Positions 31,891 to 40,973 of a stretch of 64,000 nt of DNA are shown here, piece by piece; the stretch's first letter is position 1; each line of letters opens with the position of its first letter. Location of the stretch: positions 1-64,000 of the forward strand of contig CAUTYX010000001.1 of the NCBI GenBank assembly GCA_963542695.1, written 5' to 3'. The notes beneath the pieces are model-generated. The model had not been told where the DNA came from, searched no databases, and worked only from the letters and a program-made list of their open reading frames with translations. The stretch comes from RUG100 sp963542695. Its GTDB lineage: Bacteria; Bacillota; Clostridia; Peptostreptococcales; Anaerovoracaceae. Position numbers and translations under genes: made by a program.

Positions 31891-34613
31891 GTAGCGAACT
31901 TCAGCATATCGGTACTAAATACCATTCGGGACGTTTTCCATATGGTTCCGGTAAAAACCCAGGGCAACATGATGGCGAGCTACTAACAAGAGCCAATGCT
32001 CTTCGTGCTGAAGGAAAGAGTGATGGTGAGATTGCTAAAGTGTTAAACATCTCTTCTGGTGACATACGACAAATGCGGTCTGCTGCTAAAGATGCCAAAA
32101 TAGCAGAAGAGTATCGCATGTGGAGCGAATGGCGTGATAAAGGACTGTCTATTACAAACATTGCTAATCGTGCCGGCGTTCCTTGGTCTACTGTTAAAAA
32201 CAGGCTGGAGAGAGGCGAGTCTGTACGTGCTTCCAAAATAGATGCTGGTATGGATATGCTTAAAGAGGCGGTTAATGAGAAGAAGTATATTGATGTTGGA
32301 CCTGGTACAGCAGAGCGTATAGGCTTGAATAAATCACGCCTCGACACTGCTGTAAAACGACTAACCGAAACTGGAGAGTATAACAAACTCGTAATACCAA
32401 TCAAACAGATGAACACTGGCAAGAATACAAATGTCAGTGTTCTTATTAAAGTTGATGGACGTACCGAAAAGGAACAGTGGCGTGACGCATTTGTTGCCGC
32501 CCAAAATAACGAGATTCGTTTGGTTGATGGGTATCAAGAAAGTGCTACTAGAACCGTTCGTAACCTTGAACCGCCTGTAAATATCGATGGCAAACGCGTA
32601 CAAGTTCGATACGCCGAAGATGGTGGTAAAGACATGGACGGTATCATTCAACTTCGTCGAAACGTAGATGACATATCTCTTGGGAAAGCCAACTATGCAC
32701 AAGTAAGAATTGCAGTTGATGGTACCCACTATCTAAAGGGAATGGCTATGTATAGCGACAATATGCCGAAAGGTGTAGACATTGTGTTTAATACAAACAA
32801 AACAAAAGACGTTCCCAAAATGGGCCCAAAAGACAACACTGTTTTGAAGCCATTAAAAGACGATCCGGAGAATCCGTTCGGTGCAACAATCAAACCATCA
32901 GAACAATTAGTAAAAGCACAACGCCACTACATTGGAAAAGATGGGAAACAGCATCAATCGGCTATCAACATCGTAAATGAGGAAGGTGACTGGAGTAACT
33001 GGTCCAAAACATTATCATCCCAGTTCCTTTCCAAGCAACCAAAAGACATGGTTAAGAAACAGCTCACCTTGACGCTAGATGACAAGAAAGCCGAATTCGA
33101 AGAACTAAAATCAATCACAAATCCTACAGTTAAGAAGGTTCTTTTGGACAAGTTTGCAGAGTCTTGTGATTATGATTCAGTTCATTTGAAAGCGGCAGCA
33201 CTACCAAGGCAAGCATCGCATGTGTTGATACCTGTTCCTGAAATAAAACCTAACGAGATATACGCACCGAACTATAGGAATGGAGAAAGCGTCGTTCTTA
33301 TTCGATACCCTCATGGTGGGAAATTCGAAATCCCACAATTGAAGGTGAACAATATTACTAAGGTTGCTAAAAAGACTGTTGGTAATGCCCCAGATGCTAT
33401 AGGAATTCATCCTAGAGTAGCGGAACAATTGTCTGGCGCTGACTTTGATGGTGATACGGCACTTGTAATACCTGTCAACAGCCGTGTCAAAGTAGAACAT
33501 CAGAAGCCCTTAGCCGACCTAGCCAACTTCGAACCAAAAGAAGTATACAAAGGCTATGACGGTATGAAGCGAATGACAAAAGGGCAGACCCAAACAGAAA
33601 TGGGTAAGGTTAGTAATCTCATTACAGATATGACTATAAAGGGTGCGACAGATAAAGAATTAGCCAGAGCTGTAAGACATTCGATGGTTGTTATCGACGC
33701 TGAGAAACACGGACTTGACTACCGTGCCAGTTATAAAGATAACGACATAGCGGGGTTAAAACGTAAGTATCAACAAAAAGAAGACGGTAAGTTTGGTGGT
33801 GCATCCACTATTATCTCTAGGGCTAAGAGTGTTGAGTATGTACCTGAAAGAAAGGACTATGTAAAAGTAGACCCTAAGACAGGTGAGAAGATATACGGAT
33901 ACACAGGTCGAACGAAGCTTGAAAAAGTAAATGGTGACTGGGTACAGTCAACCACACTAAAGCAGCAGAAGTCTACGAAGATGGCGGAGACTAAGGACGC
34001 ACGTACCTTGATGTCAAACAACCCCGCCGCCAACGAAAGGCTATATGCAGACTTCGCTAACAACCTCAAGGCCATGGCAAACAAAGCCCGCCTGGAATCA
34101 ATGCGTACCCCCAACCTACAGAGATCCGCCACAGCGGCAGAGACCTACGCCAAAGAAGTAGCGTCCCTCAACAACAAGATGAAGGACACTATGAAGCGTA
34201 AGCCATTAGAGAGACAGGCACAGATGATAGCCACTAATACGGTAAGGGCTGCACTGCAAGATCACCCAGATCTATATGAAGATAAGGATAGACTCAAGAA
34301 GATACGGGCACAAGCAGTATCTGGTGCTAGATACAGGGTGAGTGGTAACTCTAAGCGCCCCGAGTTCGACATATCTGAGAGAGAATGGAACGCAATACAG
34401 GCAGGAGCCATATCCCACACGGCCCTGATGAAGATACTTCAAACCGCAGATATGGATAGTGTTCGAGACCGTGCAACACCTAAACCTAAGCGTGGAGTTT
34501 CTAATGCTAAAGTTATGCGTATTCGTAGTCTGTTATCGTCTGGTAACTACACACAGAGAGAGATTGCGGATATGCTTGGCGTATCTGTATCGACAGTATC
34601 TAAGTATGCATAG
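31887..34613 (+). CDS. Single-chain two-barrel (DFDGD) RNA polymerase with helix-turn-helix domains
   Basis: This 908-residue protein carries the catalytic signature of the beta' subunit: LSGADFDGDTALVIPV with metal-binding D519, D521 and D523. It is preceded by VVLIRYP (R473-x-P475) and AIGIHPRVAEQ, which align in order and spacing with the beta' segment around NADFDGD. It is thus a single-polypeptide RNA polymerase of the kind represented by YonO of phage SPbeta and the crAss-like phage enzymes. Unlike those, as far as I know, it carries helix-turn-helix segments: GEIAKVLNISSGDIRQMR (about 47-64), LSITNIANRAGVPWSTVKN (about 87-105) and a C-terminal YTQREIADMLGVSVSTVSKY (888-907). Residues 7-28 are a tag shared with proteins at 36474 and 39012. 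It closes the replication operon, directly before the late genes. CCAAAAT copies stop at 32815, within this gene. Confidence 0.85.
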   Translation: MSSELQHIGTKYHSGRFPYGSGKNPGQHDGELLTRANALRAEGKSDGEIAKVLNISSGDIRQMRSAAKDAKIAEEYRMWSEWRDKGLSITNIANRAGVPWSTVKNRLERGESVRASKIDAGMDMLKEAVNEKKYIDVGPGTAERIGLNKSRLDTAVKRLTETGEYNKLVIPIKQMNTGKNTNVSVLIKVDGRTEKEQWRDAFVAAQNNEIRLVDGYQESATRTVRNLEPPVNIDGKRVQVRYAEDGGKDMDGIIQLRRNVDDISLGKANYAQVRIAVDGTHYLKGMAMYSDNMPKGVDIVFNTNKTKDVPKMGPKDNTVLKPLKDDPENPFGATIKPSEQLVKAQRHYIGKDGKQHQSAINIVNEEGDWSNWSKTLSSQFLSKQPKDMVKKQLTLTLDDKKAEFEELKSITNPTVKKVLLDKFAESCDYDSVHLKAAALPRQASHVLIPVPEIKPNEIYAPNYRNGESVVLIRYPHGGKFEIPQLKVNNITKVAKKTVGNAPDAIGIHPRVAEQLSGADFDGDTALVIPVNSRVKVEHQKPLADLANFEPKEVYKGYDGMKRMTKGQTQTEMGKVSNLITDMTIKGATDKELARAVRHSMVVIDAEKHGLDYRASYKDNDIAGLKRKYQQKEDGKFGGASTIISRAKSVEYVPERKDYVKVDPKTGEKIYGYTGRTKLEKVNGDWVQSTTLKQQKSTKMAETKDARTLMSNNPAANERLYADFANNLKAMANKARLESMRTPNLQRSATAAETYAKEVASLNNKMKDTMKRKPLERQAQMIATNTVRAALQDHPDLYEDKDRLKKIRAQAVSGARYRVSGNSKRPEFDISEREWNAIQAGAISHTALMKILQTADMDSVRDRATPKPKRGVSNAKVMRIRSLLSSGNYTQREIADMLGVSVSTVSKYA

Positions 34614-34762
34614 AACATATGTGATGCCCATGCATACACGGTACAACAGGTATATGCCGTACAACGATATACATACCGATATGAATAACACCTATATAAT
34701 CTACGCATACCACAAGGCATGTATATATCAGCGTGTATAGTACAACCATTGGAGGTGATATT

Positions 34763-35011
34763 GTGTCTTCAGTTAGAAGAGTTGGATTGACAACAGTCGA
34801 CAATCCTTATGATGTGTTCACACAATTCGCTGAATGGTATGCGTATGACGAGTCACATGGTTATCACACAAGTGAATATCTTTCTCGTGTGTCAAATGAT
34901 TCAATTGCTTTAAGTGACAATGATAACTTTGAGTTTATTGAGCGAGCCATAGACGATATCATACGACTTCATAATGGCGAATTTTATAAAAAAGTTATTG
35001 CAGAAGATTAG
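34763..35011 (+). CDS. Small acidic phage protein
   Basis: This 82-residue protein is read from GTG 34763 after TGGAGGTG. It contains FAEWYAYDESHGYHTSEYLSR and an acidic helix, a type of small protein frequent before terminase genes in Bacillota phages. Function unknown. The 149 bases before it hold many GTATA/CATAC words and a TATAAT (34695-34700) preceded by AACACC, perhaps a diverged promoter. Confidence 0.6.
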   Translation: MSSVRRVGLTTVDNPYDVFTQFAEWYAYDESHGYHTSEYLSRVSNDSIALSDNDNFEFIERAIDDIIRLHNGEFYKKVIAED

Positions 35012-35064
35012 TTTAATCGAAAAATAAAAAAAGGAAAAATCATGAAAAAGTGTAAAATTTCATC

Positions 35065-35105
35065 ATTTTGGGTCTTTGACAGACCCTATGCACTGAATTC
35101 ATGAT
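35065..35105 (+). promoter_or_regulatory. Candidate late-gene promoter with operator palindrome
   Basis: TTGACA (35076-35081) sits in the centre of the perfect palindrome GGGTCT-TTGAC-AGACCC (35070-35086), and CATGAT lies 18 bases further on as a weak -10. The only reverse-oriented CCAAAAT I found (35065-35071) abuts the palindrome. This is the first non-coding gap before the packaging genes. The palindrome could also be an RNA hairpin. Confidence 0.4.
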
Positions 35106-35110
35106 ACCTA

Positions 35111-35177
35111 GAGGGGGGGTCTTCCAAAATACGCCCCCCTCCTGCATCGCCGCCCTCTTTGAAAATTCTCCGGCGGT
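35111..35177. other. GC-rich hairpins upstream of the terminase genes, possible cos region
   Basis: GAGGGGGG (35111-35118) pairs with CCCCCCTC (35134-35141), with a CCAAAAT in the loop. CCGCC (35150-35154) pairs with GGCGG (35172-35176). They interrupt otherwise AT-rich DNA directly upstream of the small terminase candidate and HNH gene. HNH nucleases next to terminase genes are typical of cos-type phages, so this is where a cos site would be expected. The rest of the 357-base gap (35012-35368) shows no gene. Confidence 0.4.
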
Positions 35178-35368
35178 GTATTTTCCAAAATCAATTTATG
35201 ACGTGGTGGTTTGTTTAGAGGTATTTGAGTAGCATTTGGGAATTAGTTTGCTTGGCTGGTAGTGTATTTGTTGGACCTCCTTTTATGGAATGTGGAATAG
35301 GGCTCAGATACCTCTAAAGAAACTACCAAAAAGTAGTTTATAACTGCACGAAAGGTAGGTGAAAGGTT

Positions 35369-35701
35369 GTGGGAAGACGCAAAGCGATAGCCAATTCTGA
35401 TATAAAAGCTTCCAAAAAGCAGCATCGTCCTGCAACAACACCGGAAGGAAGAGAGAAACAACTCATTGCTCTAGCTACTGATTTAGCAGAAAAGCAGTTG
35501 AGAGAAGGAACCGCTTCTTCTCAAGTCATAACCCACTATTTAAAACTAGGTTCTTCTAAAGACAAGATTGAACGAGACATTCTTAAAGAACAAAAGAAAC
35601 TTATCGAAGCCAAGACAAGTAACATCGAGTCACAGAAGACAGCCGAAGAACTATACCAAAATGCACTCGATGCAATGCGGTTGTATAGTGGCTCGAAATG
35701 A
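35369..35701 (+). CDS. Probable small terminase subunit
   Basis: This 110-residue protein contains TPEGREKQLIALATDLAEKQ, GTASSQVITHYLKLGSS and a coiled-coil end, matching a family usually found immediately before HNH and large-terminase genes in Bacillota phages. Small terminases recognise the packaging site. GTG 35369 is the start (GTGAAAGG upstream). It overlaps the HNH gene by 4 bases. Confidence 0.65.
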   Translation: MGRRKAIANSDIKASKKQHRPATTPEGREKQLIALATDLAEKQLREGTASSQVITHYLKLGSSKDKIERDILKEQKKLIEAKTSNIESQKTAEELYQNALDAMRLYSGSK

Positions 35702-36123
35702 TTAGATGCTATTCGGAATTATTGGAACTGACAACGTTTGAAGAACGCTTTAACTATTTAAAACTCGACGCAAGTGTTGGCGTTGAGACATTCGGCTATG
35801 ACCGATATCTGAATCAAATGTTCTACCGTTCTACAGAGTGGCGACAGTTTCGCAATCAAATAATAGTGAGAGACAATGGCTTCGATTTAGGTGTTGACGG
35901 GTTTCCAATATACGGAAAGAACCAGCTGTTGATACACCATATGAATCCTATAACCAAACAGCAAGTAATAGACCGCGATCCCAGCCTTATGGATCCGGAA
36001 TTTGTCATACTGACAAAACGTAACCCAACGCACCAAGCTATTCATTACGGAGACGATTCTATAATAAAAAACTTGGCTGTTGTTGATAGAACACCAAATG
36101 ACACATGTCCCTGGAGGAGGTGA
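35698..36123 (+). CDS. HNH endonuclease
   Basis: This 141-residue HNH nuclease includes YRSTEWRQFRNQIIVRDNGF, LLIHHMNPIT (first catalytic His pair) and a later ILTKRNPTHQAIHYG (Asn/His). HNH proteins of this type work with the terminase to cut concatemeric DNA at cos sites in HK97-like phages. Confidence 0.85.
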   Translation: MIRCYSELLELTTFEERFNYLKLDASVGVETFGYDRYLNQMFYRSTEWRQFRNQIIVRDNGFDLGVDGFPIYGKNQLLIHHMNPITKQQVIDRDPSLMDPEFVILTKRNPTHQAIHYGDDSIIKNLAVVDRTPNDTCPWRR

Positions 36124-36129
36124 TATCTC

Positions 36130-36471
36130 ATGGACAGTATACTGACGAGCGTAAAGAAGATATTAGGCATTGAAAGTAGTTATACACATTTCGATGAGGA
36201 TATCATCATACATATAAACTCCGCATTCTTCATCCTCAATCAGTTAGGTGTTGGGGGAGAAGAGCCATTCACAATAGAAGACGAGTCTGCCACATGGAGA
36301 GACTTTGTTTCCGGAAAAGAATTAGAACTCGTACGTTCTTATGTTTATTTAAGAGTTCGGCTACTATTCGACCCCCCGACAAATTCGTTCGCAGTCGATG
36401 CCATTAAGAAACAGATTGAGGAATTTGAATGGCGATTAGAAGTTGGTGCTGAGAATAATAAGGTGAAGTAA
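36130..36471 (+). CDS. Head-tail connector-like protein
   Basis: This 113-residue helical protein starts MDSILTSVKKILGIESSYTH and includes INSAFFILNQLGVG and YVYLRVRLLFDPP. It is a recognised gp6-like connector family in Bacillota phages. In many HK97-like phages the connector follows the capsid gene; here it precedes the large terminase. Confidence 0.75.
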   Translation: MDSILTSVKKILGIESSYTHFDEDIIIHINSAFFILNQLGVGGEEPFTIEDESATWRDFVSGKELELVRSYVYLRVRLLFDPPTNSFAVDAIKKQIEEFEWRLEVGAENNKVK

Positions 36472-36473
36472 AT

Positions 36474-37250
36474 ATGAGTGATTATATAACACACGCCGGA
36501 ACACCAAAACATTCCGGCAGATACCCGTGGGGTAGTGGAGAAAACCCATACCATCATGGACAAGCGCTACCACCACGGTTAAAAGAAAGGCGCGCTGCTA
36601 AAAAAGTGGCAAAAGATACTGCCACACTTGAAAAAAGTAAGCAGCAATTAAAGAATTCAAAGTCTAATATCCGAAAAGAAATTGCAAGCGCTAAAGTGTG
36701 GAACGCACACGGTAAACTGCAAAAGTCCAAAGCAAAGTACACGCAGCTTAAAGAAGAAAGATTAAATAAAACGGATCGTGTTGCTAAATCGCCAGAAGAG
36801 GTTGATAAGATTATAAAGTCTGGTTCTCCGTCTAAAATATATGCGTATAGGAAATCGATGAGTAACGCAGATATATCTACGGCGGTTAAACGTCTTGAGG
36901 GCGAGAAGAAGCTAAAGGACTTATCGGCTCAAGATAAAAAATCGTTCCTAGATAAGGTTGATGCTGTTAGTAAAAAAGTAGAGACGACTGGTAAAATTGC
37001 AAAACGGTTCATGAGTGTGTACGACGCCGCAGCAGAAGTGCACAACACTTTCTCTAATGGTAATAAATGGGCTCGAGTTAATAAGGGTCAGGATAACGAC
37101 CAAAAAAAGAAAGACGTCAAAGCGGCTACGTTCTCAAAGTACGCAACCAACCTTGCAAAGAAATCATCGAAACGAAAAACAAGCAATAATGGATATGATG
37201 GTCTAAGACTATCTGATCCATACGAAGATGATAAACGTAATTGGCGGTGA
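36474..37250 (+). CDS. Basic coiled-coil protein with the shared GRYPWGSGENP N-terminal tag
   Basis: This 258-residue, lysine-rich protein starts with a tag in which H7, G9, S14-G15-R16, P18, G20-S21-G22, N24-P25 and H28 occupy the same positions as in the proteins at 31887 and 39012. A long, charged, probably coiled-coil region follows (residues 40-110) with ISTAVKRLEGEKKLKDLS further on. There is no enzyme motif. Its place between the connector and large terminase suggests a structural or internal virion protein. Function otherwise unknown. Confidence 0.65.
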   Translation: MSDYITHAGTPKHSGRYPWGSGENPYHHGQALPPRLKERRAAKKVAKDTATLEKSKQQLKNSKSNIRKEIASAKVWNAHGKLQKSKAKYTQLKEERLNKTDRVAKSPEEVDKIIKSGSPSKIYAYRKSMSNADISTAVKRLEGEKKLKDLSAQDKKSFLDKVDAVSKKVETTGKIAKRFMSVYDAAAEVHNTFSNGNKWARVNKGQDNDQKKKDVKAATFSKYATNLAKKSSKRKTSNNGYDGLRLSDPYEDDKRNWR

Positions 37251-37256
37251 TAACGA

Positions 37257-38999
37257 ATGTTATCAAATACAGCCGTCCCTAAATACTATGGCAAATTTCG
37301 TGACGCTGTAATTCGTGGTGAAATACCAGTCAACCAAGAAGTATCGATGGAGATGAACCGCATTGACGAACTCATTCGTAATCCTGGGTTCTACTACGAT
37401 GATGAAGCCGTCGAAGGGTTCGTCGCTTATTGTAACAACGAATTAACATTGACAGATGGTGAGGACTTAAATCTTCTTGACACCTTTGCCTTGTGGGCAG
37501 AACAGCTATTCGGTTGGTATTACTTTGTAGAACGAAGCGTGTACGAACCGGGTAAAGATGGTCAAGAAGGTCGGTATGTCACAAAAGAAATAAAGAAACG
37601 TCTCGTAAATAAACAATACCTAATAATGGCTCGAGGCGGATCTAAGTCTATGTACGACTACTGCGTTCACAGTTATTACTTGAACGTAGACACCTCGACA
37701 ACCCATCAGATAGCAACTGCTCCGACAATGAAACAGGCAGAGGAAACTCTTTCGCCATTCAGAACAGCTATTGCAAGAGCCAGAGGTCCGTTGTTTAAGT
37801 TCTTAACAGAAGGATCGTTGCAGAATACGACAGGTTCAAAAGCAAACCGAGTCAAGCTTGCCTCCACGAAGAAAGGCATTGAAAACTTTCTAACCGGCTC
37901 TATGTTAGAAGTTCGACCTATGAGTGTTGATAAACTTCAAGGACTTAGAGTAAAGGTAGCAACCGTAGACGAATGGTTATCTGGTGATACTCGAGAAGAT
38001 GTTATCGGTGCTATTGAACAAGGGGCGTCCAAACTAGATGATTATTTGATACTTGCCACAAGTTCTGAGGGTACTGTCCGAAACGGAATCGGTGATACTA
38101 TTAAGATGGAGCTTATGAGCATCTTACGTGGCGAGTATTACAACCCACACGTGTCCATCTGGTATTACAAGCTTGATAACATCGATGAGGTGAACGATCC
38201 AGCAACGTGGCTAAAGGCGAACCCTAATCTCGGAAAAACAGTAACGTACGAAACATACCAACTGGATGTAGAACGAGCCGAGAATAATCCATCAGTTCGA
38301 AACGACATATTAGCTAAAAGATTTGGTATACCTATGGAGGGGTATACCTATTTCTTTACTTACGAAGAAACGCTACCGCATAGACAACGAAAGTTCTGGC
38401 AATTGCCATGCGCTTGCGGAGCCGACCTTTCTCAAGGCGATGACTTCTGTGCTTTTACGTTTCTGTTCCCACTTCAAAATGGTAGTTTCGGTATTAAAAC
38501 ACGAAGCTATATAACGTCTTTAACATTCGATAATCTACCGAAAGCCATGCATGAAAAATATAAAGAATTCATGAGTGAAGGAAGTCTTATTGTGTTTGAA
38601 GGAACTGTATTAGAAATGCGGGATGTTTATGACGATTTAGACAGACACGTTTCAGAGATGCAGTATGATGTCCGAGCATTTGGGTATGACCCGTACAATG
38701 CCAAAGAATTTGTTGAATGGTGGGAAACTGAGAATGGACCGTTTGGTATTGAGAAAGTTATTCAAGGCGCTAAAACGGAATCGGTACCTCTTGGGGAACT
38801 AAAGAAACTCGCATCAGAACGAATGTTGTTGTTTGACGAAAAACTTATGACATTTGCCATGGGCAATTGTATCGCCGTTGAAGATACAAATGGAAACAGA
38901 AAGTTATTGAAAAAGCGTCACGAACAGAAGATTGATAATGTTGCGGCTATGATGGACGCATACATTGCCTATCGACGAAATGTCGACGCGTTTGAATAG
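37257..38999 (+). CDS. terL: Large terminase subunit
   Basis: This 580-residue HK97/terminase-1-like DNA packaging motor has a Walker A-type MARGGSKS (residues 124-131), Walker B VATVDEW (D238/E239) and a C-terminal RNase H-like nuclease starting at GADLSQGDDF (D390). It pumps phage DNA into proheads using ATP and cuts it to length. It belongs to the packaging operon with the small terminase, HNH and portal genes. Confidence 0.93.
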   Translation: MLSNTAVPKYYGKFRDAVIRGEIPVNQEVSMEMNRIDELIRNPGFYYDDEAVEGFVAYCNNELTLTDGEDLNLLDTFALWAEQLFGWYYFVERSVYEPGKDGQEGRYVTKEIKKRLVNKQYLIMARGGSKSMYDYCVHSYYLNVDTSTTHQIATAPTMKQAEETLSPFRTAIARARGPLFKFLTEGSLQNTTGSKANRVKLASTKKGIENFLTGSMLEVRPMSVDKLQGLRVKVATVDEWLSGDTREDVIGAIEQGASKLDDYLILATSSEGTVRNGIGDTIKMELMSILRGEYYNPHVSIWYYKLDNIDEVNDPATWLKANPNLGKTVTYETYQLDVERAENNPSVRNDILAKRFGIPMEGYTYFFTYEETLPHRQRKFWQLPCACGADLSQGDDFCAFTFLFPLQNGSFGIKTRSYITSLTFDNLPKAMHEKYKEFMSEGSLIVFEGTVLEMRDVYDDLDRHVSEMQYDVRAFGYDPYNAKEFVEWWETENGPFGIEKVIQGAKTESVPLGELKKLASERMLLFDEKLMTFAMGNCIAVEDTNGNRKLLKKRHEQKIDNVAAMMDAYIAYRRNVDAFE

Positions 39000-39011
39000 T
39001 GAGGTACTCTT

Positions 39012-39719
39012 TTGGCACATTATATACAACACACAGGGCAGCCGAAGCGTTCAGGAAGATACCCTTGGGGTAGTGGAGAGAATCCATACCACCATGGTCA
39101 AGCTAAAGCTGTTAAGTTTAAGACAAAGGCGAAGGCAGTTGGTGATAAAGCCGATGCTGTACGAAGTAAACTATCATCAATAGAAAAGAAACGAAAGTCT
39201 ATAGAATCTGAAAGAGATTCAAATCGCCATGTGCAGAAAAACAGAATCGCAAGGGCTAAATATTTGAAAAAAGCAGGCGCACATGGCCGAGCCAAAGCGT
39301 ATGAGAAGATGCAAAAACGCCAAGCAAAAGGTAAGGTTGTTTCTGAACGTATGCAGAAAAAAGCACTCAAGTACCAAAAGTTTGTTACAAAAGCAAATAA
39401 TAAGGCTTTATATGAACAAAAATTCGAAAAGAGAATCGCAAAACTGAAGATGAAGGAATCCAAACAGCAAACCAAGCTGAACCGCTTAGATAAACGGGCA
39501 CAGAAGTATGAGAAGAAAGCAGAGAAGTACTTCGCTAAGTACCATGACTCGAGTTCGACTCCTAAGACGTCTGCCACATCCCCAAAGAAAAAACCGAACG
39601 TTAGCAAATCAAAAGTATCAATGCGATACTCGTATGGTTCAAAAAAGCCAGCCGCTACTGATTCCAAAATGAGCGCCGGTAATCAAGACAAGAGACGCTA
39701 TCCACATGGGAGGGTGTAA
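39012..39719 (+). CDS. Highly basic coiled-coil protein with the shared N-terminal tag
   Basis: This 235-residue protein starts at TTG 39012 (GTGAGG upstream). The first 31 residues align position by position with the 36474 protein (RSGRYPWGSGENPYHHGQA versus HSGRYPWGSGENPYHHGQA). The rest is Lys/Arg-rich and helical (for example RIAKLKMKESKQQTKLNRLD), ending KRRYPHGRV. It lies between the large terminase and portal genes. A DNA-associated or scaffold role inside the capsid is possible, but no family is recognised. Confidence 0.65.
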   Translation: MAHYIQHTGQPKRSGRYPWGSGENPYHHGQAKAVKFKTKAKAVGDKADAVRSKLSSIEKKRKSIESERDSNRHVQKNRIARAKYLKKAGAHGRAKAYEKMQKRQAKGKVVSERMQKKALKYQKFVTKANNKALYEQKFEKRIAKLKMKESKQQTKLNRLDKRAQKYEKKAEKYFAKYHDSSSTPKTSATSPKKKPNVSKSKVSMRYSYGSKKPAATDSKMSAGNQDKRRYPHGRV

Positions 39720-39725
39720 AGTACA

Positions 39726-40973
39726 ATGCCAACATTACCAGAACGAATAAGACATGCGTGGAATGCATTCACTTCACGAGACCCGACACAATCACTAACT
39801 ACCAACATCGGTATCGGAGACTCTAGGCGTCCTGATAGGGTTCGACTAAGAAGAGGTAATGAACGGTCTGCTGTAACAGCCGTGTATAACCGAATTGCTG
39901 TTGACGCTTCGGCTATAACGTTGGAACATGCACGACTCGATGACAATGGTCGATACATCGATACTATAGATTCTGGGTTAAATAACGTTCTAACCACCGA
40001 AGCAAACATAGACCAGACCGGAAGAGCGTTCATACAAGACGCCGTTATGTCTATGATGGACGAGGGCTGTGTTGCATTGGTTCCAGTAGACACAACAAAG
40101 AACCCTGAGTATACAGATTCGTTTGATATAGCGACTATCCGTACAGGACGAATTCTTGAATGGTATCCACAACACGTAAAAGTTGATGTGTATAACGAAC
40201 GTACCGGTAGACGAGAGGTGTTAACGCTTCCAAAAAGAACGGTAGCGATTGTTGAAAACCCTCTTTACGCAGTTATGAATGAGCCGAACTCGACTCTTCA
40301 AAGATTGATAAGGAAGTTAAATCTGTTGGATTACATTGACGAACAAAGTGGTTCCGGAAAACTGGATATTATTATTCAGCTCCCATACGTTATCAAGACC
40401 GATGCTAGACGAAAGCAGGCAGAGCAGAGAAGAAAAGATATAGAAATGCAGCTCGCAGGTTCTAAGTATGGTATCGCTTATACAGATGGAACAGAACGAA
40501 TCACACAATTGAATCGTCCAGCAGAGAACAACCTTCTCAATCAAATCAAAGAGTTAACGGCTACTTTATATGGACAGCTCGGAATTACAGAAGAGGTGTT
40601 TAAAGGTACCGCTAATGAAGCGACGATGCTTAATTACTATAACCGAACGCTCGAACCGATTCTTTCGGCTATAGCAGATGAACTTAAAAGAAAATTCTTA
40701 ACCAAGACTGCTCGTACTCAGAAGCAGTCTATTGTTTTCTTTAGAAACCCATTCCGGCTTGCGACGATAGAGTCCATTGCCGAACTGGCGGATAAGTTTA
40801 CTCGAAATGAAATCGCAACGTCGAACGAGATGCGTGGCGTCATCGGTTGGAAACCGGCAGATGATCCAAAAGCAGATCAATTGATAAACAGTAACTTGAA
40901 TCACAATAGTCAAGAACTAAATCCGATGACACCCCAAACAGAAGGGAAAGGAGAAATTCAAAATGGCAGTTGA
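39726..40973 (+). CDS. HK97-like portal protein
   Basis: This 415-residue portal forms the ring through which DNA enters and leaves the capsid. It matches the phage portal family in its order of elements (AVYNRIAVDASAITLEHARL, then QLGITEEVFKGTANEATMLNYYN, and a C-terminal MRGVIGWKPADDP). Start ATG 39726 follows GGAGGGTG. It overlaps the capsid gene by 11 bases. Confidence 0.9.
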   Translation: MPTLPERIRHAWNAFTSRDPTQSLTTNIGIGDSRRPDRVRLRRGNERSAVTAVYNRIAVDASAITLEHARLDDNGRYIDTIDSGLNNVLTTEANIDQTGRAFIQDAVMSMMDEGCVALVPVDTTKNPEYTDSFDIATIRTGRILEWYPQHVKVDVYNERTGRREVLTLPKRTVAIVENPLYAVMNEPNSTLQRLIRKLNLLDYIDEQSGSGKLDIIIQLPYVIKTDARRKQAEQRRKDIEMQLAGSKYGIAYTDGTERITQLNRPAENNLLNQIKELTATLYGQLGITEEVFKGTANEATMLNYYNRTLEPILSAIADELKRKFLTKTARTQKQSIVFFRNPFRLATIESIAELADKFTRNEIATSNEMRGVIGWKPADDPKADQLINSNLNHNSQELNPMTPQTEGKGEIQNGS

